From Pseudomonadota bacterium (GTDB taxonomy: Bacteria; Desulfobacterota; Desulfovibrionia; Desulfovibrionales; Desulfovibrionaceae), in contig JAHJLB010000036.1 in the NCBI GenBank assembly GCA_018822105.1, positions 59,950-123,949 on the forward strand: a DNA stretch of 64,000 nucleotides, given 5' to 3'. How positions within the stretch are numbered: position 1 is the first letter of the stretch; each line of letters begins with the position of its first letter. The notes beneath the pieces were generated by a model, which did not search any database, was not told where the DNA came from, and worked only from the letters and a program-made list of their open reading frames with translations. Below, piece after piece: positions 25,297 to 34,633 of the stretch. The position numbers and the translations under genes were made by a program.

Positions 25297-26715
25297 ATGG
25301 ACACCAACCGCTTAGCCTCACGCCCAGGAAAATCCGTCGCCACCAGTTATCTGGTCGAGGCCCTGCTGGGCTTCGCCCTGCTCACGGCGGTCAACGTCAT
25401 CTGGTTCCGCGCCAACCTGGGCTTCGCCAACGTCAGCCCGCATCCGTACTGGATCGTGGTGCTGCTCCTGGCCTCGCGCTACGGCTTCCTGGCCGGGCTG
25501 GGCGCCGGCCTCGTCTCCGCCGCCCTGGCCATCGGCCTGTCCGTCATCGGCCGGCAGGGCACCACCATCTACGAGATCTGGAAGATGCTCCTGGGCGAGC
25601 CCATCCTGTTCATCGCCGTGGGCTGCGTCCTGGGCGAGATCAGCCAGACCGTCAGGACCCGCTACGAGAACCTGCTGGACGAGCACGAGGAGCTCAAGGA
25701 CACCTTCGACAAGCTCCGGGAGCGCTACGACGCCCTGGTCAAGGCCAAGCAGGAGGTGGACACGCGCATCCTCTCGCAGGAGCAGACCCTGACCACCATG
25801 CACGAGACGGCGCAGGCCCTGCGCTCCCTGAGCGAGGGCGAGCTCTACCCCGCGGCCCTGGACATGGTGGCCAAGTTCCTGGGCGCCGAGGCCAGCTCCA
25901 TCTACCTGTTCGAACAGGGCCGCCTGACCCTCAAGGCCGGCCACGGGGCCCTGGAGGGCCGGCAGCGGCCCAAGGCCCTGCTCCCGGACTCCGGGCTCAT
26001 GGGCCGGGCCTTCACCGGCGCGCACGTGGCCTCGGCCAACGTGCTCCTGGAGATGTACGAGCAGGGCGTGCTTCCGGATACGGACACGCTCATCTCCGCG
26101 CCGCTGTTGACCGGCAGCCGCAAGGTCCTGGGCGTGCTGAACATCGAGAAGCTGCCCTTCCTCAAGTTCAACTCCCAGACCATCCGCATGGCCGAGGTCT
26201 TCTCCGGCTGGTGCGCGGACGCCCTGGAGAACGCCCTCCTGTACACGGACACCAAGTCCAGGACCATCACCGACGACATCACCGGGGCCTACACGCTGCA
26301 CTACATGAGCTCGCGGCTCACCGAGGAGTGCGCACGCGCCAGGCGCTACAAGACGGACCTCGCCGTCATCGTTCTGGACATATTGGGGTACGTTGCGTAC
26401 TCCGAAGCGGAGCAGAGACGCATCCTGCTGTCCTTGAGCGGCGCGCTCAAGCAGCTGCTGCGCAACATCGACCTCCTGTTCTCCGGCGACCAGCCCGGGC
26501 GCTACGTCATCCTCATGCCGAACACCCCCCTGGTCGGGGCCAAGGTGGTGGGCCGCAAGATCGTTGAGCTCATCGGGAGCATGGAGGGCATGGTCGACTC
26601 GCAGAGCGGCGTGCTGCCCGTGGGCATGGGCGTCTCCGCCTATGACGAGGCCAACAACACGCCGGAGCTCGTTCTGGAAGGCGCCCTGGCCGACCTGGGC
26701 GCGAAGCGGGGCTGA
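25297..26715 (+). CDS. pelD: PelD-like c-di-GMP receptor (membrane, GAF, degenerate GGDEF)
   Basis: A 472-aa inner-membrane regulator of Pel synthesis. About 20-115 hold four hydrophobic segments, about 120-170 a coiled coil (LLDEHEELKDTFDKL), about 175-310 a GAF domain (HETAQALRSLSEG, ending ALENALLYTD), and about 330-470 a degenerate GGDEF domain. The active-site loop reads SGDQP instead of GGDEF. Just before it is RNID (R389 to D392), at the place of the RxxD inhibitory site that binds c-di-GMP in PelD. So it should sense rather than make c-di-GMP. The ATG lies 3 bp after the barrel gene stop. Confidence 0.88.
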   Translation: MDTNRLASRPGKSVATSYLVEALLGFALLTAVNVIWFRANLGFANVSPHPYWIVVLLLASRYGFLAGLGAGLVSAALAIGLSVIGRQGTTIYEIWKMLLGEPILFIAVGCVLGEISQTVRTRYENLLDEHEELKDTFDKLRERYDALVKAKQEVDTRILSQEQTLTTMHETAQALRSLSEGELYPAALDMVAKFLGAEASSIYLFEQGRLTLKAGHGALEGRQRPKALLPDSGLMGRAFTGAHVASANVLLEMYEQGVLPDTDTLISAPLLTGSRKVLGVLNIEKLPFLKFNSQTIRMAEVFSGWCADALENALLYTDTKSRTITDDITGAYTLHYMSSRLTEECARARRYKTDLAVIVLDILGYVAYSEAEQRRILLSLSGALKQLLRNIDLLFSGDQPGRYVILMPNTPLVGAKVVGRKIVELIGSMEGMVDSQSGVLPVGMGVSAYDEANNTPELVLEGALADLGAKRG

Positions 26716-26765
26716 GCCCTTGGCGGACGGTTTTCCGGGAACCACTAGCGATACGGCGGTAACTT

Positions 26766-28019
26766 ATGATGGCCAGCACTCCAGAAGATCTGTCCTTCCA
26801 CCAGGGCTTCATCGCGCGGCAGGCGCTCTTTGACGTCAAGCGCGGCGTCTGGGGCTACGAGGTGTTTTACCGCCAGGACCTAAAGGACGCAGCGGCCGCC
26901 ACGGACCACAAGGCCATGCTGGAGGTGGCCACCCGGGCCTTCCTGAGCCCGCAGTGGCAGCAGAGCCCGAACTCGTACCTCATGGTGGCCCTGGACCCGC
27001 TGACCGATCCCGGCGAGGTGACCGGGGCCCTGCCCAAGGGCAGGACCGTGCTCAAGGTCAACGAGGAGTCCCTCGCCCTGCCGCGGATGCAGGAGCTCCT
27101 CGTGCGCCTGCGCCAGGAAAACTTCCTCATCGCCCTGAACGATTTCACCGGCAAATTCACAGGCAGCCCGGCCCTGAACCTGGTGGACATCATCGCCGTG
27201 AACATGCAGCGCAGCAACAAGGACACGCTCATCAAAGAGGCCCTCATGCAGTGCGAACAGCGCCCGGTGCAGGTTCTGGCCCGCAAGGTGGAGGACGTGC
27301 AGACCTTCTACGCCGCCAAGGAGGCGGGCTGCGTCCTGTTCCAGGGCTTTTTCTTCCAGAAGCCGGAACGCATCTCCAGCAAGGTCATCTCCAGCAGCAT
27401 GGCCAGTTCCCTGGGCATCCTCAAGATGATCGAGCAGCAGGACCCGGACATAGGCGAGCTGGCCCGGACCATCCAGAAGGACGTGTCCCTGAGCTACCGC
27501 CTGCTGAAGTTCCTGAATTCGCCCTATTTCGGCTTCGCCCGCGAGGTGTCGTCCATCAAGACGGCGCTCATCCTGGCCGGCTGGCAGCAGATGCGCACCT
27601 GGCTCCGGCTGGTGGTCATCACGGAGATGACGCCCAAGCACAAGCCGAGCGAGCTGGTCTTCCTCTCGGCCCAGCGCGGGCGCTTTCTGGAGCTGGCGGC
27701 CCAGCGCACGGGCGGACGACGGCTGAACTCCGAGCGCCTGCTCCTGCTGGGGCTGTTCTCGCTTCTGGACAGCATCTTCGACATGCAGATGGCGGATATC
27801 GTGGGCTCCCTGCCCCTGGACCAGGAGCTCAAGGACACATTGTGCCTTGAGCCCACGCCCCTCTTGCCCTGGCTGGGCCTGGTGCACAGCTTCGAGCGCG
27901 CCGACTGGCACGAGCTTGCGGAGCGCTTCGAGGCCCTGGGGGTGGATCCCGTGGAGGTGGCGGCCTGCTATACCGAATCCATGCACTGGGCGCACGCCAT
28001 CTTCAACTACCTGGATTAG
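26766..28019 (+). CDS. EAL/HDOD (YuxH-type) protein with degenerate EAL domain
   Basis: A 417-aa cytoplasmic protein. Residues about 12-205 are a shortened EAL-like domain: the EAL motif is replaced by YEVFYR, the DDFG region reads LNDFTGK, and the C-terminal FQGFFFQKP is retained. About 210-400 is an HDOD domain (LARTIQKDVSLSYRLLKFLNS, SIKTALILAGWQQMRTWL). Such YuxH-type proteins are typically catalytically dead c-di-GMP-related signalling adaptors. Its position right after pelD suggests a role in Pel regulation, by inference. It is the last plus-strand gene of this half; 38 bp later the minus-strand pel genes end. The ribosome binding site is weak; ATG 26769 is equally possible. Confidence 0.85.
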   Translation: MMASTPEDLSFHQGFIARQALFDVKRGVWGYEVFYRQDLKDAAAATDHKAMLEVATRAFLSPQWQQSPNSYLMVALDPLTDPGEVTGALPKGRTVLKVNEESLALPRMQELLVRLRQENFLIALNDFTGKFTGSPALNLVDIIAVNMQRSNKDTLIKEALMQCEQRPVQVLARKVEDVQTFYAAKEAGCVLFQGFFFQKPERISSKVISSSMASSLGILKMIEQQDPDIGELARTIQKDVSLSYRLLKFLNSPYFGFAREVSSIKTALILAGWQQMRTWLRLVVITEMTPKHKPSELVFLSAQRGRFLELAAQRTGGRRLNSERLLLLGLFSLLDSIFDMQMADIVGSLPLDQELKDTLCLEPTPLLPWLGLVHSFERADWHELAERFEALGVDPVEVAACYTESMHWAHAIFNYLD

Positions 28020-28057
28020 GCCCTCCGGCCCTGCGCCATAAGGGGTTCGGCGGGTGA

Positions 28058-29122
<1,065 letters not shown>

Positions 29123-29136
29123 CATGGGCCCTCCTG

Positions 29137-30504
29137 CTAGATCGGTTGGCGTGTGAAGGTGATGAACTCAAGGTCCTGGACCGTGCGGACCAGGAGGAAG
29201 AAGCCGAGCATGAGCGAGAAGAAGCAGGCGTAGGCGTAGCCGAAGCCGTAGAAGGGGAAGCCCAGCCAGAGGCTGAGCTGCGAGAGCCCGGCGTTGAGGA
29301 CCAGGTAGCAGAAGGTGATGGCCATGACCCGCAGGCGCAGGTCGAAGTAGAAGAGGATGATCACCGTGAGCGACATGAGGGCCTGCAGGAAGGAGCCGAT
29401 GAGGCTGATGCGGAAGAGCGGCACCTGGATGGGCGAGAGCTTGCCGAAGGCCAGGATCTCGGGGGCGAAGACCACGCACAGGACGGTGACGCCGCCCTGG
29501 ATGATGAACATTTCGCGGATGCTGGCCTTGAGCATCTCGGCCATGCCGGCCTTCTCCTCCAGCAGGGCGGAGAGGGGGCGCTTTTCCGCGATGCACTGGT
29601 AGTAGCGCCGGTAGTGCTCGTAAAATCCGGTTTCCACCTTGACCATGAACACGGACAGGGCCGGGACGATGCTCAGGTAGGACAGGAACACCGGGCCCTC
29701 ATAGAAGTCGTGCACCGTGAGCGGCACCACGATGGTGCGTGCGTCCGGGGCCATCCAGAAGACGAACTTGTCCACCCAGATGGCCAGGTTGTACACAAAG
29801 CCCACCATGGCCAGATCCCAGTACTTCTTGAAGTAGGGCACGACGTCGAAGGCCAGCCTGGTGCGCTGGTCGAATTCCGAGAGGATGATGGCCAGGAACC
29901 AGAATACGCTGACCGCCATGCCCAGCAGATAGCCCAGGAGGCGGCCGTGCAGGCCGAGCACGGGCTCCAGGGCCCAGACCCCGGCCACGGAGAGGATGGC
30001 CCCCACGGCGAAGCCGATGACGATGTTGTTGTAGTCCTTCACCGCCGAGAGCATGATCATGGTCAGCCAGAGCAGGCTCACCACGTCGAAGAGCGCGATG
30101 GCCAGGGCCTTGTAGGTCCAGGGCAGCGGTCCGGAGTGGAACACGGCCAGGCCGACCACGAGCCCGCCGAGCATGACCATGATGACGCAGGCCACAAAGG
30201 CCGGGAGCATGGCCTGGTCGTCCTTCAGGTACAGTCGGTCGGCCAGAAACCGCGTGAGCACGAGCTGGAAGATGCCCACGAAGATGAGCGAAAAGGCGAA
30301 GACGTAGACCACGGTGGTGCGGAAGATCTCGCCGTCCTGGTCCGTGCCGCCCTTGGAGGCCAGGGCCGTGAGCACGCCCAGGCAGGTGATGGACAGAAGC
30401 CAGGGGCCGGAGGACAAAAGCGCGGCGTACAAGAACGCGCGCAGGTCGCCGATGAAATTGTCCTTGTCCAGGAGCTTGCGCAGTTCAAAGCCGATGCCAG
30501 CCAT
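29137..30504 (-). CDS. pelG: PelG, inner-membrane Pel polysaccharide transporter
   Basis: A 455-aa integral membrane protein. The N-terminus MAGIGFELRKLLDKDNFIG is diagnostic of PelG. About twelve hydrophobic helices follow, as in the MOP/polysaccharide-transporter superfamily. PelG is thought to carry the growing Pel chain across the inner membrane with PelD, PelE and PelF. The gene starts one base after the pelF stop and lies just before the epimerase. Confidence 0.95.
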   Translation of the reverse strand: MAGIGFELRKLLDKDNFIGDLRAFLYAALLSSGPWLLSITCLGVLTALASKGGTDQDGEIFRTTVVYVFAFSLIFVGIFQLVLTRFLADRLYLKDDQAMLPAFVACVIMVMLGGLVVGLAVFHSGPLPWTYKALAIALFDVVSLLWLTMIMLSAVKDYNNIVIGFAVGAILSVAGVWALEPVLGLHGRLLGYLLGMAVSVFWFLAIILSEFDQRTRLAFDVVPYFKKYWDLAMVGFVYNLAIWVDKFVFWMAPDARTIVVPLTVHDFYEGPVFLSYLSIVPALSVFMVKVETGFYEHYRRYYQCIAEKRPLSALLEEKAGMAEMLKASIREMFIIQGGVTVLCVVFAPEILAFGKLSPIQVPLFRISLIGSFLQALMSLTVIILFYFDLRLRVMAITFCYLVLNAGLSQLSLWLGFPFYGFGYAYACFFSLMLGFFLLVRTVQDLEFITFTRQPI

Positions 30505-30505
30505 G

Positions 30506-32041
30506 TCACATCCTTCCCGGAAGGGCCATGCACTCGCGGTACAGGGCCTTGTATCTGTCGATGAGGTCGGCCTCGGCGTAGAACCGGCTGACCCGCTCCC
30601 GGCCGCTTAGGGACATGGCCCGGCGCAGCTTGGGGTTCAGCAGGATGGTCAGGATGCCCTGGGCCGTGTCCATGGGCTCGGCCGGGCGGGTGATGTAGCC
30701 CGAGGGCCCGAGGGCCTCGTCCTCCGGGGTGCGCCCGTGCAGCAGTTCGCTGCAGGCGCCCACGTCCGAGGCCACCACCGGGATGCCCGCGCAGTTGGCC
30801 TCCAGCAGCACCAGGGGCTGGGCCTCGCTGACGCTGGTGAGCACGAGCAGGTCGAGCTTGGCGTAGTATTCGTTGACATTGACCTTGCCGGTGAAGGTGA
30901 TGACCGGGTCCAGGCCCAGCATCTTCACCAGTTCGCGGCATTCGCGGGCGTACTCCGGCGATTCGTCGTCCGGGCCGATGATGAAGGCCTTGATGCCCGG
31001 CACGTCCTGGGTGACGATCTTGATGGCCCGGATGAAGGTCTTGACGTCCTTGATGGGCACCACGCGGCCCACGAAGCCGATGGCGAAATGCCCTTCGGCC
31101 CCGCGCTCGTCCTCATAGGTGTCGGCGCGCGGCTTCAGGTTCTCGTAGCGCGAAAGGGTGATGCCGTTGGGGATGACCTCGGTGCGCTCCGGATCGGAGC
31201 CGCCCAGAAGCTGCATCTGGCGGTTGCCCTCGTAGAGGGTGATGACCCGGCGCGCGTGGGCGTAAGTGAGGCGGCTGAAGGACTCGAAGATCTGGATCCA
31301 GAGGTTCTGGAAGGTGCCCAGCTCGCGCTCGATGCGCAGGCGGTCCTCCTGCTCGTTGTGGATCCATTTGGACTGCGCCACCTCGATCTTGCGCTCCTTG
31401 GTGTAGATGCCGTGCTCGGTGAGCAGCATGGGCCGGTTCATGCGGATGCTGGCCAGCACGGCCATGAGCCCGGCGAAGCCGGTGCAGATGGTGTGGTAGA
31501 CCTTGGCCTTGGGCAGCTTCGCGTTGATGATGTTGCAGATGGGCAGGTGGGTGAAGCGGTAGGTCCAGAAATAATCCAGGAACGAGGCCTGGGTGTGCTT
31601 GCGGTTGTAAAGCTCGATCATGATGTCCCAGGGGCCGCGCCCGTAGACCATGTCCTTGACGTCCATCTGCCCGCCGGTGGAGTCCAGGGCGCGCACCAGG
31701 TCCAGCATGGCCGAGTGGTCCGCCTTGTCCGGGCTCAAATGCCACTGGCGGATGTTGGCCATGAGCGCCGCGCGGTCCTTCCTGCCCATGTTGGTGGTCT
31801 TCTGGGTGTCGTGGTCGTGCAGGTAGACCACCTGCGGGTCCACGAAATTGCCGGGGACCTCGTAGCGGTATTCCGGGTTGTCCTTGGACGAGGCCCGGAT
31901 GCAGACCGAGGTGAAGGTGAGCTCGGGCATGGATTTGACGAGGTGGTGCACCCAGGTGCTCACCCCGCCGGAAACAAAGGGGTAGGTGCCTTCCAGGATC
32001 AGGCAGACGTCGTAGGTCTTCTGGGCGGCGCGCTCAGCCAT
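30506..32041 (-). CDS. pelF: PelF, cytoplasmic Pel glycosyltransferase (GT4 family)
   Basis: A 511-aa GT-B glycosyltransferase, the polymerase candidate of Pel using UDP-GalNAc/GlcNAc. N-terminal LILEGTYPFVSGGVSTWVHH is the PelF signature. The C-terminal domain has FVGRVVPIKDVKTFIRAI, the E-x7-E motif region SEAQPLVLLEANCAGIPVV and VGACSELLHG. ATG 32041 overlaps the pelE stop by eight bases; longer in-frame extension is implausible. Length matches the family (about 507 aa). Confidence 0.95.
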   Translation of the reverse strand: MAERAAQKTYDVCLILEGTYPFVSGGVSTWVHHLVKSMPELTFTSVCIRASSKDNPEYRYEVPGNFVDPQVVYLHDHDTQKTTNMGRKDRAALMANIRQWHLSPDKADHSAMLDLVRALDSTGGQMDVKDMVYGRGPWDIMIELYNRKHTQASFLDYFWTYRFTHLPICNIINAKLPKAKVYHTICTGFAGLMAVLASIRMNRPMLLTEHGIYTKERKIEVAQSKWIHNEQEDRLRIERELGTFQNLWIQIFESFSRLTYAHARRVITLYEGNRQMQLLGGSDPERTEVIPNGITLSRYENLKPRADTYEDERGAEGHFAIGFVGRVVPIKDVKTFIRAIKIVTQDVPGIKAFIIGPDDESPEYARECRELVKMLGLDPVITFTGKVNVNEYYAKLDLLVLTSVSEAQPLVLLEANCAGIPVVASDVGACSELLHGRTPEDEALGPSGYITRPAEPMDTAQGILTILLNPKLRRAMSLSGRERVSRFYAEADLIDRYKALYRECMALPGRM

Positions 32042-33101
32042 GCCGGACCTTGCCCTCGGCGGCCCAGAACTCGAAGAGCGCCAGGGGGTCGGCCTTTTCC
32101 GGCCTGGGCGCGCCGGAGGCGGACATGCTCCGGGCCTGGGCGGCCAGCTGCCCGAAGTCGCGGTTCTGGTAGGCGATCTGGGCCAGGCCGAGCTGGGCCT
32201 CGGAGACGGTGGATTCGTGGCGCGTGCATTTCTCGAACATCTGCCCGGCCTCACGTGGCTGGTTCAGGCCCAGCAGGGCCTGGCCCAGAAGCAGCATGGT
32301 CTGGGGATGCCCGGGCTCCAGCTTCAGGGAGTTGATGAGCGCCTCGCGGCAGCTTTCCAGGTGCTGGCGGCGGGCGATCTCGTCGGCCAAGCCGGAGTCG
32401 GCGTAGCAGCGGTATTCCTGGCCCAGGGCGCGGTAGGCCCCGGCGCTGGGCGCCTGCTGCAGGGTCTTGTTGATGGCCTGGATGCGCAGGGTGAAGGCGT
32501 CTTCAAGCTCGCTCAGGGCCGAGTGGGCGTAGAAGCGCACCTCCGGGAAGCGGTCAGCCAGGCTCTGGCGCAGCAGGGCCACCGCGCCGGGGGTGCCGAT
32601 GCGCTGCAGGAGCTTCACCGCGCCCCGCTTGAGGTCCGGGTCGTCGCCCTGGAGCACGTCGATGACCGGCTCGATGGCGATCTCGTCGGCCAGCACCTGG
32701 CCCACGCGTTTGCGGGTGATCCAGCGCGAGTCCTCGCCCAGGGCCGCCTCCACGCTTTCGCGGAATTCCTTGGTCTTGTTCTTCTGGTGCAGCAGCGCCC
32801 TGGCGCACAGGCGCGTCAGCAGGCTGCCGAGGATGCCCAGCGCCGGCAGGCACAGGGTGAGCACGGCCGTGAGGCCAAGGAGCGTGCTGCGCGTCCTGAA
32901 CCATTCCCTGGCCAGGAGCCCCGGCAGGACGAAGACCGCCGCCGAGGCCGCCAGCAGGGCCAGGGCCAGGACGGCGGCCAGGGGCTGGCCGTTTCCGTGG
33001 TAGGCCCAGGCCATGAGCAGGCTCGCCCCATGCAGCACAAAAGCCGCGGCCCAGATGAGCAGCTCCGTTGTGCGCCCGGCAACAGATGCGTTTTCGTCCA
33101 T
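32034..33101 (-). CDS. pelE: PelE-like membrane protein with HEAT/TPR repeats
   Basis: A 355-aa protein: two hydrophobic stretches near the N-terminus (about 15-60 and 70-95), then a basic linker, a HEAT-like segment (VLQGDDPDLKRGAVKLLQRIG) and TPR repeats (ALINSLKLEPGHPQTMLLLGQALLGLN) to the end. PelE of Pseudomonas is a membrane protein with a cytoplasmic TPR domain that contacts PelD and PelF. The call rests on architecture and position before pelF. A good promoter lies upstream, making it the first gene of the minus-strand pel half. Confidence 0.8.
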   Translation of the reverse strand: MDENASVAGRTTELLIWAAAFVLHGASLLMAWAYHGNGQPLAAVLALALLAASAAVFVLPGLLAREWFRTRSTLLGLTAVLTLCLPALGILGSLLTRLCARALLHQKNKTKEFRESVEAALGEDSRWITRKRVGQVLADEIAIEPVIDVLQGDDPDLKRGAVKLLQRIGTPGAVALLRQSLADRFPEVRFYAHSALSELEDAFTLRIQAINKTLQQAPSAGAYRALGQEYRCYADSGLADEIARRQHLESCREALINSLKLEPGHPQTMLLLGQALLGLNQPREAGQMFEKCTRHESTVSEAQLGLAQIAYQNRDFGQLAAQARSMSASGAPRPEKADPLALFEFWAAEGKVRHG

Positions 33102-33152
33102 GTCCCCAGCGTTCCTTGATGCAAAGTTGACACATGCGCCATAGGCCGAGGA

Positions 33153-33181
33153 AATCTATGCGAATTGCGTGCCGTGGTCAA
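33153..33181 (-). promoter_or_regulatory. Sigma-70 promoter of pelE-pelF-pelG-epimerase
   Basis: Minus strand TTGACC (33176-33181), 17-bp spacer, TAGATT (33153-33158), 51 bp upstream of pelE. A strong match, suggesting this half has its own housekeeping promoter. Confidence 0.6.
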
Positions 33182-33229
33182 CGCAAGCGGCGGCATGCGC
33201 CGTGTCTGGCGCGGCGCGGGCCGCCGGAC

Positions 33230-33268
33230 GTCGGAGCGCAGGGTCGGAGCGCAGGGTCAGGGCGCAGG
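33230..33268. repeat. 13-bp tandem repeat, two perfect and one degenerate copy
   Basis: GTCGGAGCGCAGG at 33230-33242 and 33243-33255, then GTCAGGGCGCAGG at 33256-33268. The third copy contains the stop codon and last codons of the DUF188 gene on the minus strand. Confidence 0.85.
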
Positions 33269-33721
33269 GGCAGGGCGGGCGCGCGCGCTGAGGAACCGGT
33301 CCAGCTGGTTGGCGAAGGCGTTGCGGTCGGCCAGGCTCAGGGGCGCTGGGCCGCCGGTGCTCACGCCCGTGCTGCGCAGCTCGTCGAGCATGTTGCGCAT
33401 GGTCAGCCTGGGGCCGATGTTCTCCGCGGTGTAGAGCTCTCCGCGCGGGTTCAGGCCCGTCGCGCCGCGCTCGATGACCTTGGCCGCCAGGGGGATGTCC
33501 GCCGTGACCACCAGGTCGCCCGGCTGCACGAGCCTGGCGATGGTCTCGTCCACCACGTCAAAGCCCTGGCCCACGCGCAGGGTGGCCACATGGGGCGAGG
33601 CGGGTACGCTCAGGTTCTTGTTGGCCACCAGGGTCGTGGGGATGCCCAGCCGCATGGCCGAGCGCAGGAGGATCTCCTTGATGGGGGTGGGGCAGGCATC
33701 GGCATCGATCCAGATGTGCAC
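33257..33721 (-). CDS. DUF188 / YaiI-YqxD family protein
   Basis: A 154-aa protein of the conserved YaiI/YqxD family, PIN-like in fold with no established function. N-terminal MHIWIDADACPTPIKEILLR is the hallmark; VVTADIPLAAKVI and NPRGELYTAENI are further family motifs. It starts with GTG 33721, with GGAG five bases upstream. It lies 38 bp downstream of tRNA-Sec on the same strand and could be co-transcribed. The C-terminal RPAPAP is encoded by the tandem repeat region. Confidence 0.92.
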   Translation of the reverse strand: MHIWIDADACPTPIKEILLRSAMRLGIPTTLVANKNLSVPASPHVATLRVGQGFDVVDETIARLVQPGDLVVTADIPLAAKVIERGATGLNPRGELYTAENIGPRLTMRNMLDELRSTGVSTGGPAPLSLADRNAFANQLDRFLSARARPAPAP

Positions 33722-33759
33722 GAAGGCTCCGGGGCTTTGGGGAAAGGGGCGGGGGAGGG

Positions 33760-33853
33760 TGGCGGAAGCGTATAGGAGTCGAACCTACCGAACGCCTTCC
33801 GACGTTCCACTGAATTTGAAGTCCAGGCGCCACACCGGTGACGATACGCTTCC
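33760..33853 (-). tRNA. selC: tRNA-Sec (selenocysteine, anticodon TCA)
   Basis: 94 nt with encoded CCA. It begins GGAAGCG and ends CGCTTCCGCCA. The anticodon arm CTGGA-CTTCAAA-TTCAG carries anticodon TCA (33819-33817), which reads UGA. A long extra arm (GGAACGTCGGAAGGCGTTC region) and the T-arm GGTTCGACTCC match bacterial selenocysteine tRNA. The long acceptor and variable arms distinguish it from tRNA-Ser. It shows that the organism decodes UGA as selenocysteine. Confidence 0.96.
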
Positions 33854-33870
33854 AGGCCCACAGGACGTTC

Positions 33871-33899
33871 CTACTACCTGCATTGATGCCGCACCGCAA
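33871..33899 (-). promoter_or_regulatory. Putative promoter of tRNA-Sec
   Basis: Minus strand TTGCGG (33894-33899), 17-bp spacer, TAGTAG (33871-33876), about 17 bp upstream of the mature 5' end. Confidence 0.4.
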
Positions 33900-33931
33900 G
33901 GGCCGTCTCAGGGCTGCGCCGGTTCTGTCCT

Positions 33932-34582
33932 TCAGCCGGATGCGCGCTCGTCCAGGGCGTTCAGGTCCGGGATGACGATGCTGCCGCGCCCGCGCAGATG
34001 GATGCGCCCCTCGCGGTCCAGGGTGTTGAGCATGGTCGAAAGCGTCTGCCGCGTGGTGCCGAGCAGGCTCGCGAACTGCTCGGTGGTCAGGCCCAGGTTG
34101 ATGGCCGTGCCCTCGGGCTGGGCGACGCCGCTCTGCAGGGCCATGAAGCGCAGGAAGCGCATCAAGCGCGTCTGCACGTCCCGGAAGGCCAGGTCATCGA
34201 TGATTCCTATGGAATGCTTGAGCATCTCGCCCAGCACACGGACCATGGTGACCGTGAATTCCGGAACGCGGAGCATGTTCCTGCGGACCACGGAGGTGGC
34301 GGCGCAGAGCAGGGAGGTCTCCTCCAGGGCGCTGACGTAGGCCCGCGTGTGGGTGCTGTAGACGTCCCCGCGCTCCAGGATGGCCAGGGTGAACTCCTTG
34401 TCGTCATAGGCCAGGGAGATGCGCACGCGGCCGGCCTGGACGATGAAGATCAGATCCTCTTCGCTTTTGGGCAGGAAGATCTGGGCTTTCTTGGCATAGG
34501 AGCGGGTCTGGAAGCACTGGGAAAGGGCCGCGAGCTCGGGACGCCGCAGCTCCGCCAGGATGTCGATGTCCGTGTGCAGCAT
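33932..34582 (-). CDS. cooA: CooA-like CO-sensing transcription regulator (Crp/Fnr family)
   Basis: A 216-aa Crp/Fnr regulator: N-terminal effector domain (about 10-120), long dimerisation helix, and HTH LTTEQFASLLGTTRQTLSTML (about 165-185). CooA binds CO at a heme, and activates CODH genes. Aligned by eye with R. rubrum CooA, heme ligand His77 is conserved (H78) but Cys75 is Ser (S76), as in some homologues that use another ligand in the ferric state. It is the last gene of cooS-cooC-cooA, 51 bp after cooC. Context and a CooA-like operator before cooS support the assignment; a different Crp/Fnr sensor is the alternative. Confidence 0.82.
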   Translation of the reverse strand: MLHTDIDILAELRRPELAALSQCFQTRSYAKKAQIFLPKSEEDLIFIVQAGRVRISLAYDDKEFTLAILERGDVYSTHTRAYVSALEETSLLCAATSVVRRNMLRVPEFTVTMVRVLGEMLKHSIGIIDDLAFRDVQTRLMRFLRFMALQSGVAQPEGTAINLGLTTEQFASLLGTTRQTLSTMLNTLDREGRIHLRGRGSIVIPDLNALDERASG

Positions 34583-34633
34583 GGCGCGGCTCTCCCCCGG
34601 TTCCCCTGGACAATACCCCCATGCCCTCAGAAA

